Assembly (NCBI RefSeq): GCF_020831925.1
Contig: NZ_JAFIFQ010000013.1
Location: forward strand, 1 to 63,444
Source: Alkalimonas sp.
Lineage (GTDB): Bacteria; Pseudomonadota; Gammaproteobacteria; Enterobacterales; Alteromonadaceae
Length of the DNA stretch: 63,444 bases
Direction: 5' to 3'
Notes under the pieces: generated by a model
Databases searched by the model: none
The model's input: the letters and a program-made list of their open reading frames with translations, nothing else
Told to the model about the DNA's origin: nothing
Translations under genes and position numbers: made by a program
Shown here: one piece after another, positions 17,911 through 27,793 of the stretch
Position numbering within the stretch: position 1 is the stretch's first letter
Layout of the letters: each line of letters starts with the position of its first letter

Positions 17911-20900
17911 TTAGGATTTAACAGGTTCACAGTGATGGCTTAGCAACATCAACTCACGCAAAGCAACAGAGAATTTTGCAAACTCATGGCTCTTAGTGGT
18001 TTTAAACTCAGCCAACATCATGCGCCAGCGCTCCAGCAACGCATCGTGCTCGTTAAGCCAGCTTTCAATCACGGACTCGGCATCGCAGGCTCCGCCACAA
18101 CTACGAACCACCACAGCTGCCAGCGAGCGTTGTTGCCAATCCAGCTCTTCGCGGTAACTCGCGCGCGCCAGTGCCTGCCAGTGGTTTGCCACCGGTTGCT
18201 GGGTAATCTGTTCCAGGAACCAGTGCAGATCCAGCCGATCTCCCAACTTGAAGTAGATTTCAGCTGTCAGCGGTACTGATGTTTGTTCCGCATCCGCCAC
18301 CTGAGCAATATCCATCACCGAGAATACGGTGCTCAGGTAAGCCAGGTAGCGAGCAGTATCTGTCGGGATACCTTTATCCTGATAGGTTTTAAACTGCTTA
18401 TCCAGCTCGGCCATTTCTTTTTCTGCCATAAAGCGTGGCAGGTTGTCCGACACTTCTTTAAAGGCCGGCTTAAAGAACGTCAGGGTCTGCTGAATATCCA
18501 GCGCCTTGTTACGGTGACGCAGGAACCAGCGGGTGGCCCGGCGCATGGTGCGGCGCAGCTGATGCAACAGCTTGGTCTGTAAACTGGCTGGAATTTTATT
18601 ATCAAGAGCACGGAGCGCATCCCAGTGCGTGGATACATCAAGCAAATCACGCGCCATGGCATAGCAGAGCAACAACTCAGCGACGCTACTTCCGGTTTCC
18701 TCACTCATACGCTGGGCAAAGTTCGGCCCCATCTCATTAACCAGCTGATTAGCCAGCTTGGTGGCAATGATCTCGCCTTTCAGCGGGTGCTGCTCCATCT
18801 CGGCGCTGTACTTTTTCTGTAGGACCAATGGGAAAGCCGCAAACAACTCTTGCTTGAAGTAAGGGTTCTCATAAATCTCCGGCAGTACCAATTGCTCTTT
18901 CAGAACCATCTTGCCGTAGGCAGTCAGGATAGCAAGTTCAGGCCGGGTTAACCCCATACCACGCGCCATGCGATCGGATAGCTCGTCATCAGACGGCAGG
19001 AACTCCAGCTCGCGGTTCAGCTTGCCTTCTTTTTCCAGGGTATGGATAAAGCGGGTGTATTCTTTTAACTGATCGGCACCTAACAGACCTGAAATCGAGA
19101 TGCTTTCGGTTTGCTGGTAACAATCTTCAATCACCAGACGTGCCACATCATCGGTCATATCGACCAGCAGCTTGTTGCGCTGTTTCAGGGTTAAGTCACC
19201 CGCAGCCACCAGAGCGTTCAACAGGATCTTGATGTTGACCTCGTTGTCCGAGCAATCCACTCCACCAACGTTGTCAATAAAGTCAGTGTTGATACGACCA
19301 CCATGGGCAGCAAACTCAATCCGGCCACGCTGGGTTGCCCCCAGGTTTCCGCCTTCACCAAAGATCTTGGCTTTAAACTCACTGCCATTTAAGCGCAGTG
19401 CCTCGGTACCGCGATCACCCACTTCGGCATGGCTTTCATCGCTGGCTTTCATGTAAGTACCGATACCACCGTTCCAAATCAGATCGACCGGCATGGCAAG
19501 ACAAGCGCGGATCAGTTCCGTTGGTGTCATAGTGGCTTTGCTGGTACCCAGCATTTTTTTCATCTGCGGCGTAAGCTTGATGGATTTGGCGCTGCGCAGG
19601 AAGACACCACCACCTTCTGAAATCAGGGATTTATCGTAGTCATCCCAGGTAGAAGAAGGCAGTTTAAACATACGGTCACGCTCTTGGTAAGAGCTGGCCG
19701 CATCCGGTGTCGGATCGATAAAGATGTGCATGTGGTTAAAAGCCGCCTGCAAGCGAATGTGCTTCGACAGCAGCATGCCATTACCAAACACATCCCCCGC
19801 CATATCACCGATGGCAACACAGGTGAAATCAGTGGTTTGACAATCGATGCCAATTTCGCGGAAATGGCGTTTTACCGACTCCCAGGCACCGCGCGCTGTG
19901 ATACCCATACCTTTGTGATCGTAACCATTAGAGCCGCCAGAAGCGAACGCATCGCCCATCCAGAAGCCATACTCTTCCGAGATACCGTTGGAGATATCCG
20001 AGAAAGTCGCAGTGCCTTTGTCGGCTGCCACCACTAAATAGGGATCATCTTCATCCAACCGCACCACATCCTTCGGTGGTACGATATCACCTTTGACGAT
20101 GTTGTCGGTGACATCCAGCAAACCACGGATAAAGGTACGGTAGCAGGCCTTACCTTCATTGATGAACGCTTCACGGCCACCCGTTTCAGGCAGTTGCTTA
20201 CAAACAAAGCCACCTTTGGCACCCACCGGCACAATCACAGTGTTCTTCACCTGCTGTGCTTTCACCAGGCCCAATACTTCGGTACGGAAATCTTCACGGC
20301 GATCAGACCAGCGTAAACCGCCACGGGCAACCTTACCAAAGCGCAAATGCACGCCTTCTACCCGCGGGGAGTAAACAAAAATCTCGAACGCTGGCACCGG
20401 TAATGGAATTTCCGGGATCAGATCCGGTTTAATCTTCATTGAGATGTACGGTTTCTCGTTACCAAGCGCATCCGGCTGGAAATAGTTGGTACGCAGCACC
20501 GCATGCACAATATCAACAAATCGGCGAATGATGCGATCGTCATCCAGGTTCGCCACATGCTCCAGCTGATCGGTAATTTGCTGTTCCAGCTTCTCAATCG
20601 CTTTGGCTGTTACCTTGGTTGCCGGCGAGAACTTGTTGTTAAAGAGTTCCACAATCAACCGCGCCAACTGAGGATAACGGCTAAAGGTGCTCTCAATGTA
20701 ACTCTGACTAAAAGTACCGCCGATTTGGCGTTTGTACTTGGCAATAGCCCGCAGCAAAGCTGCTTCACGGCCAGATAAGCCAGCAGCCAGGATCAGGCGG
20801 TTAAAGCCATCGTCCTCCAGAGCACCAGCCCACACTTTGGCAAAGGAGCTTTGGAAGTCTTGCTGAGCCTGCTCAAACTCATTCAGCAGTTCACAGTTCA

Positions 20901-22755
20901 GCTCCATGGTGAAATTCAGGATCCAGCTGACGGAGCCATCCGGAGTTCGCACCGGATAGGGTGTTTCACCGATGACCCGCAAGCCAAAGTTTTCCAGCAT
21001 TGGCAGCACATCAGACAAATGAATAGGCTTGTCTTTGTGGAATAGATTTAGCCGTACTGCCTTGCTGTTGGTTTTTTCTTCCTGTGGCTGATAGAACAAC
21101 ATCTCTAAGGTGTGTTCTTCATTCAGCGATTCCAGTTTGCCAATATCGACCAGAGCATCGTTTGGCAACATTTCTTCTTTGTAGCCGCGCGGGAAAGCAT
21201 TGACGTATTTGCGAGCCAGCTCACGGCCTTTGGCTTCGCCATAGACGCCAACCAGCGCCGACTCCAGCTTGTCTTCCCAGGTGCGGGCGGCTTCAATCAG
21301 ATTGCGTTCGATTTCTTTCACATTCAACTCGACATGACTATCGTTGATACGAATGATGTAGTGGGTACGGGCCAGCACCGACTCGGAGAAGAAGGTGGTG
21401 AACTCAACCGGCTCATCAGTTTTCAAGAACTGCTGGAAGATGTGCTGCGTTTCTTTACGCAACTGAGTGTTGTAACGCTCCCGCGGTACATACACCATGG
21501 CAGACACAAAACGACCAAAGGTATCTTTACGCATAAAGACCCGGGTCATATCCCGTTCCTGCATTTGCAGCACGCCGGTTGCCACATCCAGTAAATCAGC
21601 TGGGCTAGCCTGGATCAGCTCATCCCTGGGATAGGTCTCCAGAATATTCAGCATGGCTTTGTAAGCATGGGTACCCGGGGTAAACTCGGACATCGCCATC
21701 ACCTGGGCCAGTTTGGACTTCAACAGTGGAATATCACCAGCGCTGTTGTTGTACAAGGTGGCTGAATACAAACCGATAAAGCGATGTTCACCCGTCACTT
21801 CGCCTTTGTCGTTAAACTGCTTGACACCGACATAGTCGATGTAAGCCGGCCGATGGACCCGTGACTTATGATTGGTTTTGGTAAGGATCAGCAAAGCGTC
21901 ATCCAGCGCCTGATGACGGGCATTCTCTGGCAGTTCGGATAACATCAGATCTTTCGCATCAGCACGGCGCATTAAACCAAGCGCCGTATTGGCCACGCCT
22001 TCAATGCGGTAATCCCCTTTCACTGGCTTTATCTTGTACTCGCGATAGCCGAGGAAAGTGAAGTTGTCTTTTACCAGCCAGTTCAGGAACTCAATGTGTT
22101 CTTTGCGCTCTTTGCTCAGCTCTTTACCGGCAAGTGTGGTCGGCAGCTCGCTGATCACCGTTTTGAGCTTTTCACGGACGATCTGCCAGTCTTGCACCGA
22201 CAGAGTGACATCTTCCATCACCGAGTGTAGCTCTGCGGTTAAATTATCAATGGCAGCTTTATCGGTCTGACGATCAATCTCGATATGAAACACCGTCTGT
22301 CGGGTATCGGCTTTGCTTTTGGCACCTAGTTTATCAAAGTCTTCGATGACACCCTGCTCTGTACGTTTTGCTTGCAATGGCATATGCACAAAGAAATGGG
22401 CAGAGATATTCTGCCTGCTTAGCGCCATCCGCACCGAGTCCACCAAAAATGGCATATCGTGTACCACAATTTCGACAATGGTGTGCTTAGACTCCCAGCC
22501 ATGACGGCTGATCTCTGGGTTAAACACCCGAATCACCGCACCATCCTGATGGTGATTGTTAAAGGTTTTCCATAGACTTAAAGCGGCTCCATAGAGATCG
22601 CTGTCATTGCGGCCAATTAAGTCTTCAGCAGCGATGCTGCCGTAAAGAATCGAGGCAAACTTTTCGACCAGAGCTGGCTGCTCTTTCACTTTCTGTTGAA
22701 TGAGTTTTTTTACGTTTTGTAGTAGTACAGAGGGTTGACCATCTATCAGTGCCAT
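17911..22755 (-). CDS. gdhB: NAD-specific glutamate dehydrogenase, 180-kDa class
   Basis: 1614 residues, the usual size for the large class found in Pseudomonas and Shewanella. ATG 22755 is chosen because AGGA lies 7 nt upstream; the upstream ATG at 22761 sits directly on it. An ACT-like regulatory N-terminal half precedes the catalytic core, which has KVARGGLRWSDRREDFRTEVLGL, PVGAKGGFV, GDMAGDVFGNGML and WNGGIGTYMKAS. A C-terminal helical domain follows. The enzyme deaminates glutamate to 2-oxoglutarate, a mainly catabolic step. It is a single gene bounded by terminators on both sides. Together with astE and the bkd operon it points to an amino-acid-consuming lifestyle. Confidence 0.96.
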   Translation of the reverse strand: MALIDGQPSVLLQNVKKLIQQKVKEQPALVEKFASILYGSIAAEDLIGRNDSDLYGAALSLWKTFNNHHQDGAVIRVFNPEISRHGWESKHTIVEIVVHDMPFLVDSVRMALSRQNISAHFFVHMPLQAKRTEQGVIEDFDKLGAKSKADTRQTVFHIEIDRQTDKAAIDNLTAELHSVMEDVTLSVQDWQIVREKLKTVISELPTTLAGKELSKERKEHIEFLNWLVKDNFTFLGYREYKIKPVKGDYRIEGVANTALGLMRRADAKDLMLSELPENARHQALDDALLILTKTNHKSRVHRPAYIDYVGVKQFNDKGEVTGEHRFIGLYSATLYNNSAGDIPLLKSKLAQVMAMSEFTPGTHAYKAMLNILETYPRDELIQASPADLLDVATGVLQMQERDMTRVFMRKDTFGRFVSAMVYVPRERYNTQLRKETQHIFQQFLKTDEPVEFTTFFSESVLARTHYIIRINDSHVELNVKEIERNLIEAARTWEDKLESALVGVYGEAKGRELARKYVNAFPRGYKEEMLPNDALVDIGKLESLNEEHTLEMLFYQPQEEKTNSKAVRLNLFHKDKPIHLSDVLPMLENFGLRVIGETPYPVRTPDGSVSWILNFTMELNCELLNEFEQAQQDFQSSFAKVWAGALEDDGFNRLILAAGLSGREAALLRAIAKYKRQIGGTFSQSYIESTFSRYPQLARLIVELFNNKFSPATKVTAKAIEKLEQQITDQLEHVANLDDDRIIRRFVDIVHAVLRTNYFQPDALGNEKPYISMKIKPDLIPEIPLPVPAFEIFVYSPRVEGVHLRFGKVARGGLRWSDRREDFRTEVLGLVKAQQVKNTVIVPVGAKGGFVCKQLPETGGREAFINEGKACYRTFIRGLLDVTDNIVKGDIVPPKDVVRLDEDDPYLVVAADKGTATFSDISNGISEEYGFWMGDAFASGGSNGYDHKGMGITARGAWESVKRHFREIGIDCQTTDFTCVAIGDMAGDVFGNGMLLSKHIRLQAAFNHMHIFIDPTPDAASSYQERDRMFKLPSSTWDDYDKSLISEGGGVFLRSAKSIKLTPQMKKMLGTSKATMTPTELIRACLAMPVDLIWNGGIGTYMKASDESHAEVGDRGTEALRLNGSEFKAKIFGEGGNLGATQRGRIEFAAHGGRINTDFIDNVGGVDCSDNEVNIKILLNALVAAGDLTLKQRNKLLVDMTDDVARLVIEDCYQQTESISISGLLGADQLKEYTRFIHTLEKEGKLNRELEFLPSDDELSDRMARGMGLTRPELAILTAYGKMVLKEQLVLPEIYENPYFKQELFAAFPLVLQKKYSAEMEQHPLKGEIIATKLANQLVNEMGPNFAQRMSEETGSSVAELLLCYAMARDLLDVSTHWDALRALDNKIPASLQTKLLHQLRRTMRRATRWFLRHRNKALDIQQTLTFFKPAFKEVSDNLPRFMAEKEMAELDKQFKTYQDKGIPTDTARYLAYLSTVFSVMDIAQVADAEQTSVPLTAEIYFKLGDRLDLHWFLEQITQQPVANHWQALARASYREELDWQQRSLAAVVVRSCGGACDAESVIESWLNEHDALLERWRMMLAEFKTTKSHEFAKFSVALRELMLLSHHCEPVKS

Positions 22756-22935
22756 TTTCATATCCTTTCTTGACGTCATGACGCTAAGGGCATGATTCAA
22801 CGTCGCACCATTGCGCGCGTTAGCTGCGAAGTGTAGTCACTATTGTAGCCATTTTCGAGCTTTATTTCAGTGTTTTAGACTGGTGCAACCAGTGATTTCA
22901 AGTGCTGATGACAATTTATGCAATTCCCATAAATA

Positions 22936-22959
22936 GAAAATGGCCTTTCGGCCATTTTC
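22936..22959 (-). terminator. Terminator of the DUF1302-to-RND operon
   Basis: On the minus strand, a 10-bp stem GAAAATGGCC/GGCCATTTTC with a GAAA tetraloop, 31 nt after the RND gene's stop codon, then TATTTAT. The AT base of the stem supplies the U-rich 3' arm. Confidence 0.75.
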
Positions 22960-22989
22960 ATGTTTAGTCATGCATAAAGTTTTTTTGCA

Positions 22990-25308
22990 TTATTTATTCT
23001 TTGGCCAGAAAAATGCCGCCAATGCTGGTAGAACCAAAATAGCCCCCAGCATATTGACCAGGAACATAAAGGTCAGCAGGATCCCCATATCGACCTGGAA
23101 CTTCAGCGCCGAGAAGACCCAGGTACTGACACCAATGGCCAAGGTAATCCCCGTAAAGAGCACGGCACTGCCCCGCTCTTTCAGCGCTTCATAATAGGCT
23201 TCACGCATTGGTACCCGATCTTTGAGCATCTGGCTCATACTGGAGACAATGTAGATGCCGTAATCCACCCCGATACCGACACCCAGTGCAATCACCGGCA
23301 AGGTTGATACCGTCAGACCAATCTGTAGCAAGGTCATCAAGGCCATCGCCATGGTCGACACTACAAAGAGTGGCACCACCACTGCCGCTGTCGCCCTGGC
23401 AGAGCGGAAGCTGAGCAAACACAGAATAATCACAGCACCGTACACATAGAACATCATCGGCCGCTGAGCAGCAGAGACCGCTTCATTGGTCGCTGCCATT
23501 ACCCCGGCAGGGCCTGATGCCAGCAAAAAGCGGGTGTCCTCATCGCCAAGCTCCGAGCCATAATCTTTCGCTGCCTGTACCACCCGGGCCAGGGTTTCCG
23601 CTTTATGATCTTCCAGGAATAAGATCACCGGCATCACCGAACAATCCCGGTTCAGTAAACCGCTGCTGGTTTCAACCTGCGCCGATGCCTGCACCAGGCT
23701 TTGGGTGGTTCGTGGCAACACACGCCATTTGACATTGCCTTCGTTGTAACCGGCATTGATGGTTTTCGCCACCGAAGACAGCGATACGGCAGATTGCACA
23801 CCCGGCACATTCAACATTAACCACTGGAAGTGATCGATGCGCGCCATAATATCGTGGTGAGTACAAGCATTTGGAATGGTTTCAACCATCACATTGATGT
23901 AATCCACAGAAATGGCAAAACGATCGGTAATCAGGAAAGTATCCTGATTGTAACGCGAGTGCTCATGCAGCGCAGGCGCTCCAGCGTGCAAGTCGCCAAT
24001 TTTTAAATGTTGGCTCTGAATCATGGCTGCAATAAATAGCAAAGCTGTGATCAGCAGCACCACGGCAGCCACCGGTTTGGTAGCAACAGCAGAGAGCTTG
24101 TACCAAATCCGATCAGCCGTTGGATTACCCGCTGCTGCCCGCTGCTGATAAGCCTTGCTGAAACGTACGTACGACATCAGCACCGGCAACAGAATCAGGT
24201 TGGTCAGAATAATCACTGCCACACCCAGACTGGCGGTAATGGCCAACTCACGGATCACGCCAATTTCAATGATCAATAAGGTTAGAAAGCCTACCGTATC
24301 AGACAGCAGCGCCACACCACCTGGCACCAAGAGTTTACGGAAGCTGGCCTGAGCTGCGGTTTTCGCATCCAGCCCCGATGCCACCCGTTTACCGGTCGAG
24401 TTGATCATCTGCACGCCATGGCTCACACCAATGGCAAATACCAGGAATGGCACCAGAATGGACATCGGATCGATACCAAAACCAATCACCGACAACAAGC
24501 CCATTTGCCATATCACCGCTATCAGCGAACAGGCAATCGGCAACACCGTGAGCATTAACGATCGCGAGAAAAAGAACACCATCAACGAAGTGATGGCAAT
24601 GGCAATGGCAAAGAACACCAAGACACCTTTGGCGCCATCAGCGACATCCCCCACCATTTTTGCGAAGCCAATGATATGCACACTGATGTCATCACTTTCA
24701 AACTGACCACGGATTTGCTCTTCCAAAGTGGCGGCAAAAGCAATGGTATCCAACCGCTCGTTGGTGGATGGGTCAATCTCCAGCAACTGAGCATTGATCA
24801 TGGCACAGCTGAAATCATCCGCCACCATGCGTCCCACAATACCGGCTTTCTCGACATTTTCACGAACTCTGGCCAGGCCGCGCTGATCGGGGACAAAGTC
24901 AGCCGGAATCACCGGGCCACCAGCAAAACCATCTTCCACCACCTCGACAAAGCGGGTGCTGGGACTAAACAATGAGCGAACCTGAACCCTATTTACACCC
25001 GGAATGTAATACAGCTGGTCGTGGGCTTGCCTTAGCGTTTCAAAAAATCCGGCATTAAAAATATTGCCACTGGCATCACACATCGACACCAGAATGTTAT
25101 TAGCGCCACCAAAATCTTGCTCATGCTGCATGTAGGTTTTCATGTATTCATGCTTGAGCGGTATATTCTTACTAAAGCCTGCATCCAGCTGGATCTGAGT
25201 TGCTTTAAACAACAGAAAACACGTTGCCAGGGCAAACACAGCCAACACCGCAATACGATGGCGGAACAAGGCGTACTCAAATTTATTAACGAATCGATTT
25301 AAACTCAT
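22990..25308 (-). CDS. RND superfamily exporter, MMPL/HAE3-like, single-component type
   Basis: 772 residues, about three-quarters the length of an AcrB-type pump, with 12 predicted membrane helices in two sterol-sensing-like halves. Each half has a large periplasmic loop after TM1 (DAGFSKNIPLKHEYMKTYM...) or TM7. FLVFAIGVSHGVQMINSTGK and IALGVGIGVDYGIYIVSSM are the paired TM4/TM10 motifs of the 'predicted exporter of the RND superfamily'. Relatives move hydrophobic lipids, sterols or hopanoids. It is the last gene of the operon, starting 3 nt after the YCF48 protein gene, so translation is probably coupled. Substrate unknown. Confidence 0.85.
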   Translation of the reverse strand: MSLNRFVNKFEYALFRHRIAVLAVFALATCFLLFKATQIQLDAGFSKNIPLKHEYMKTYMQHEQDFGGANNILVSMCDASGNIFNAGFFETLRQAHDQLYYIPGVNRVQVRSLFSPSTRFVEVVEDGFAGGPVIPADFVPDQRGLARVRENVEKAGIVGRMVADDFSCAMINAQLLEIDPSTNERLDTIAFAATLEEQIRGQFESDDISVHIIGFAKMVGDVADGAKGVLVFFAIAIAITSLMVFFFSRSLMLTVLPIACSLIAVIWQMGLLSVIGFGIDPMSILVPFLVFAIGVSHGVQMINSTGKRVASGLDAKTAAQASFRKLLVPGGVALLSDTVGFLTLLIIEIGVIRELAITASLGVAVIILTNLILLPVLMSYVRFSKAYQQRAAAGNPTADRIWYKLSAVATKPVAAVVLLITALLFIAAMIQSQHLKIGDLHAGAPALHEHSRYNQDTFLITDRFAISVDYINVMVETIPNACTHHDIMARIDHFQWLMLNVPGVQSAVSLSSVAKTINAGYNEGNVKWRVLPRTTQSLVQASAQVETSSGLLNRDCSVMPVILFLEDHKAETLARVVQAAKDYGSELGDEDTRFLLASGPAGVMAATNEAVSAAQRPMMFYVYGAVIILCLLSFRSARATAAVVVPLFVVSTMAMALMTLLQIGLTVSTLPVIALGVGIGVDYGIYIVSSMSQMLKDRVPMREAYYEALKERGSAVLFTGITLAIGVSTWVFSALKFQVDMGILLTFMFLVNMLGAILVLPALAAFFWPKNK

Positions 25309-25311
25309 GGC

Positions 25312-26343
25312 TTATTCTGGCTTCTGTTGCACTAACTGACGGATCCCAAGCTCGGTAGCCAGAATCATCTGCTGTTGATAAGGTACCGCATTGACGATAG
25401 CACGGCCTTCGGCTTCTGTGCGGAAGGTAAAGTTCTGCCCCTGATCGGTGCTAACCGCCCAAAGGCCTGCGTTACCGGTTAAATAAATGGCTTCAGGCCG
25501 GACAATCACACTGTTGATGGTGGCTTGCGACGCCAGCACCATTTCCTGCCAGCTTTCGCCCTCATCTTCAGACAAAAACACATGGCCACGCAGACCAACG
25601 GCCAGCCAATGACCTTCAGCCGTGACCGCTACATCGAACAAGGACCCGTGGTAGAAAGGTTCTAATAACTCCCAGTGCTGACCAAAATCATCACTGATGG
25701 CAAAAAAACCAGCCTCGCCAACCATCATCAATTGGTCGCCAGCCACATAAACCCGATTAAAGTGCGGCAAAATAGCCGTCAGTTCGATGGCATAAAGCTC
25801 TGGATCATCCTCTTTTAATTCCAGCAGGTAATCCTGCTCTTCTTCGTCCAGCAACTCCAGATGAAATTCAGCCTGCCAGTTAGCACCACCATCGCGGGTG
25901 CGATACATCATGCCGTAAGCGCCTACCGCAATACCGTGCTCGGTGTTTTCAAACACCACATCCAGCAGTGGCTTATCCAGCTCGGGTAAAAACTGCTGCA
26001 ACTGCCAACTGATACCACCGTCCTGGCTGTGCAAAATGCTGGCATCGTGCCCTACCGCCCAGCCATAATTTGCATCGACAAAATAAACAGCGTTCAGGTT
26101 GGCACGCACAGGCACTTCGGCTTGTTGCCAGTGAGAACCATTGTCACTCCACAAAATATGACCGCGCTCACCAACGGCTATCAGGCGGTTAGAAGGCAGC
26201 ACCGTAATATCGGTTAACAGCGATTGTGTCGCCAGAGGCGCAATCACAGCAGGCTTTGGCTCCGGCTGTTCTATGGCTGAAGCTACCGGGATGGCGAGCA
26301 ATAAAATGCCAATCATGCTGGGGATACTGCAGGCAAATTTCAT
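25312..26343 (-). CDS. Periplasmic YCF48/BNR-repeat propeller protein
   Basis: 343 residues with a signal peptide (IPSMIGILLLAIPVASA). Repeats of the YCF48/photosynthesis-stability-factor type recur: VGERGHILWSDNGSHW, VGHDASILHSQDGGISW, VGAYGMMYRTRDGGANW, VGEAGFFAISDDFGQHW, VGLRGHVFLSEDEGESW. Together these suggest a 6-7 bladed propeller. An acidic insertion (ELLDEEEQDYLLELKEDD) sits between blades. Such proteins often accompany RND exporters with DUF1329 and DUF1302 partners. It is probably a periplasmic scaffold for the adjacent exporter (inference). Confidence 0.82.
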   Translation of the reverse strand: MKFACSIPSMIGILLLAIPVASAIEQPEPKPAVIAPLATQSLLTDITVLPSNRLIAVGERGHILWSDNGSHWQQAEVPVRANLNAVYFVDANYGWAVGHDASILHSQDGGISWQLQQFLPELDKPLLDVVFENTEHGIAVGAYGMMYRTRDGGANWQAEFHLELLDEEEQDYLLELKEDDPELYAIELTAILPHFNRVYVAGDQLMMVGEAGFFAISDDFGQHWELLEPFYHGSLFDVAVTAEGHWLAVGLRGHVFLSEDEGESWQEMVLASQATINSVIVRPEAIYLTGNAGLWAVSTDQGQNFTFRTEAEGRAIVNAVPYQQQMILATELGIRQLVQQKPE

Positions 26344-26366
26344 CTGAATTCGTCTCGGTTAGATTG

Positions 26367-26395
26367 CAAAACGGCTGAGAGACTCAGCCGTTTTG
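26367..26395 (-). terminator. Intercistronic hairpin between DUF1329 and YCF48 genes
   Basis: CAAAACGGCTGAG (26367-26379) and CTCAGCCGTTTTG (26383-26395) form a perfect 13-bp stem with a 3-nt loop, 17 nt after the DUF1329 stop. It resembles a rho-independent terminator whose T tract lies within the stem. Since the same operon continues, it more likely lowers or stabilises expression differentially than ends it. Confidence 0.5.
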
Positions 26396-26412
26396 GTTCG
26401 CTTGGTCCGGGC

Positions 26413-27774
26413 TTAACGAACGCCTTCGCGCCGCAAGGCTGCCGGGGTAAAGTCGTTGTCATTTAAAGTGACAGAGAAGTCATACATCACGTCTTCATTA
26501 TCCAGGCCCAGCGCAATGTAACGGCGTGAATTCAGATCGTGATACACTTCCAGCGTACTCCAGTGGGTTGGCACTTCGTAGTAGTTCAGACCATGCGCCT
26601 GGGCAACACGGTACAGATCACCACGGTTGTCGTATAAGTCAGCCACGTGGATCTGCCAGCTGTCTTCATCAATGTAGAACACCCGCTTACCATAGACATG
26701 ACGCATGCCATCTTTCAGCGTGGCTTCCACAACCCAAACCCGATGCAACTCGTAACGTGTGTGTTCCGGGTTAATATGACCAGGCATCAGAATGTCACTG
26801 TACTTCAACTCTTTGCTATGCAGCTTGTAGCTGTTGTACGGGATATACATTTCTTTTTTGCCTTTAAGCTCCCAGTTGTAGCGATCCGGTGAACCGTTGA
26901 ACATATCAAAGTCATCGGTGGTACGCAGACCATCCGAGGCGGTACCTGGGGCATCATAAGCCACGTTTGGCGCACGACGCACACGGCGCTGCCCGGTATT
27001 GTAGGTCCAGGCCTGACGCGGTGTTGCGATCTGGTCCATGGTTTCATGCACCAGCAAGGCGGTACCAGCCAAACGAGCTGGCGAGGTAACACTCTGTTTA
27101 AATTTAAACAAAATGTTTTCCGCCATCAGGTTCTCTGGCGTCGCATCAGGGTGCGAGTACTTGAACATGATTTGCTCGTCAAATCCGATAAAGGTGTAAG
27201 CACCGGAAGCCGTTGGCGCAGCCTGGCCGCCGTTACGGGTTGCTGCTACACCACGGTAACGCACAATGTGGTTCCAAATTGCCTCTAAACCATTGCTGGG
27301 AATGGGAAATGGAATACCAATGGCTGCATTGGCCAGACCATTACCACCTTCAATCAGCTCAGCCTTGGTGGCAATTTCTTTGGTTGCATCGTAAAAGTAC
27401 TGTGGAAACGAAGCGGAACGCCGCGTTGGATAGACCGGCATTTTGAAGGTATCCGGATACAGTTCAAACAGCGCGATCTGACCTGGGCTCAATTTATCAC
27501 GGTGCTGGTTCACATTGCTGCTGTCGATGACAAACTTGACCTGATCATCAGCAAAGGGATCCGGGTGATGATCACCTGGGGTGTAACCAGCAGGTGGTGT
27601 CAGAATACCGCCCGTCCACTCAGGGATAGTCCCTGCAGCATTACCAGCGCGCTCAGCGCCAATAGGCGTAAGATCCTGACCAAGACGAGCAGCTTGCTCC
27701 GGCGTAATTTTAGCCAGTGCACTGCAGCTAACAACCATGGCTATTGCACTAGCCAGGAGGGTGAGTTTTTTCAT
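26413..27774 (-). CDS. DUF1329 periplasmic protein (LolA/LolB-like fold family)
   Basis: 453 residues with a signal peptide (LLASAIAMVVSCSALA). Family landmarks: LTPIGAERAGNAAGTIPEWTGG at the mature N-terminus, DNIxx-type FRYPTRR-like MPVYPTRRSASFPQ, GQRRVRRAPNVAYD, DFDMFNGSPDRYNWEL and the C-terminal HVADLYDNRGDLYRVAQAH. DUF1329 proteins are predicted to bind lipophilic molecules in a LolA-like half-barrel. It lies 19 nt downstream of the DUF1302 gene; this pair is a recurrent unit in proteobacteria. The function has not been settled experimentally as far as I know. Confidence 0.85.
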   Translation of the reverse strand: MKKLTLLASAIAMVVSCSALAKITPEQAARLGQDLTPIGAERAGNAAGTIPEWTGGILTPPAGYTPGDHHPDPFADDQVKFVIDSSNVNQHRDKLSPGQIALFELYPDTFKMPVYPTRRSASFPQYFYDATKEIATKAELIEGGNGLANAAIGIPFPIPSNGLEAIWNHIVRYRGVAATRNGGQAAPTASGAYTFIGFDEQIMFKYSHPDATPENLMAENILFKFKQSVTSPARLAGTALLVHETMDQIATPRQAWTYNTGQRRVRRAPNVAYDAPGTASDGLRTTDDFDMFNGSPDRYNWELKGKKEMYIPYNSYKLHSKELKYSDILMPGHINPEHTRYELHRVWVVEATLKDGMRHVYGKRVFYIDEDSWQIHVADLYDNRGDLYRVAQAHGLNYYEVPTHWSTLEVYHDLNSRRYIALGLDNEDVMYDFSVTLNDNDFTPAALRREGVR

Positions 27775-27793
27775 AATCGTTCTCGTCCCTTAC

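Noticed and set aside
21112-21594. 160-codon plus-strand open frame within the glutamate dehydrogenase gene.
   Set aside because: Antisense of a strongly conserved gene with no start signal; the same applies to other frames over 17.9-22.8 kb.
22756-22800. Upstream in-frame extension of the NAD-glutamate dehydrogenase (start at 22800).
   Set aside because: The Shine-Dalgarno AGGA lies inside this extension and is correctly spaced for the ATG at 22755, which also gives the family's usual N-terminus.
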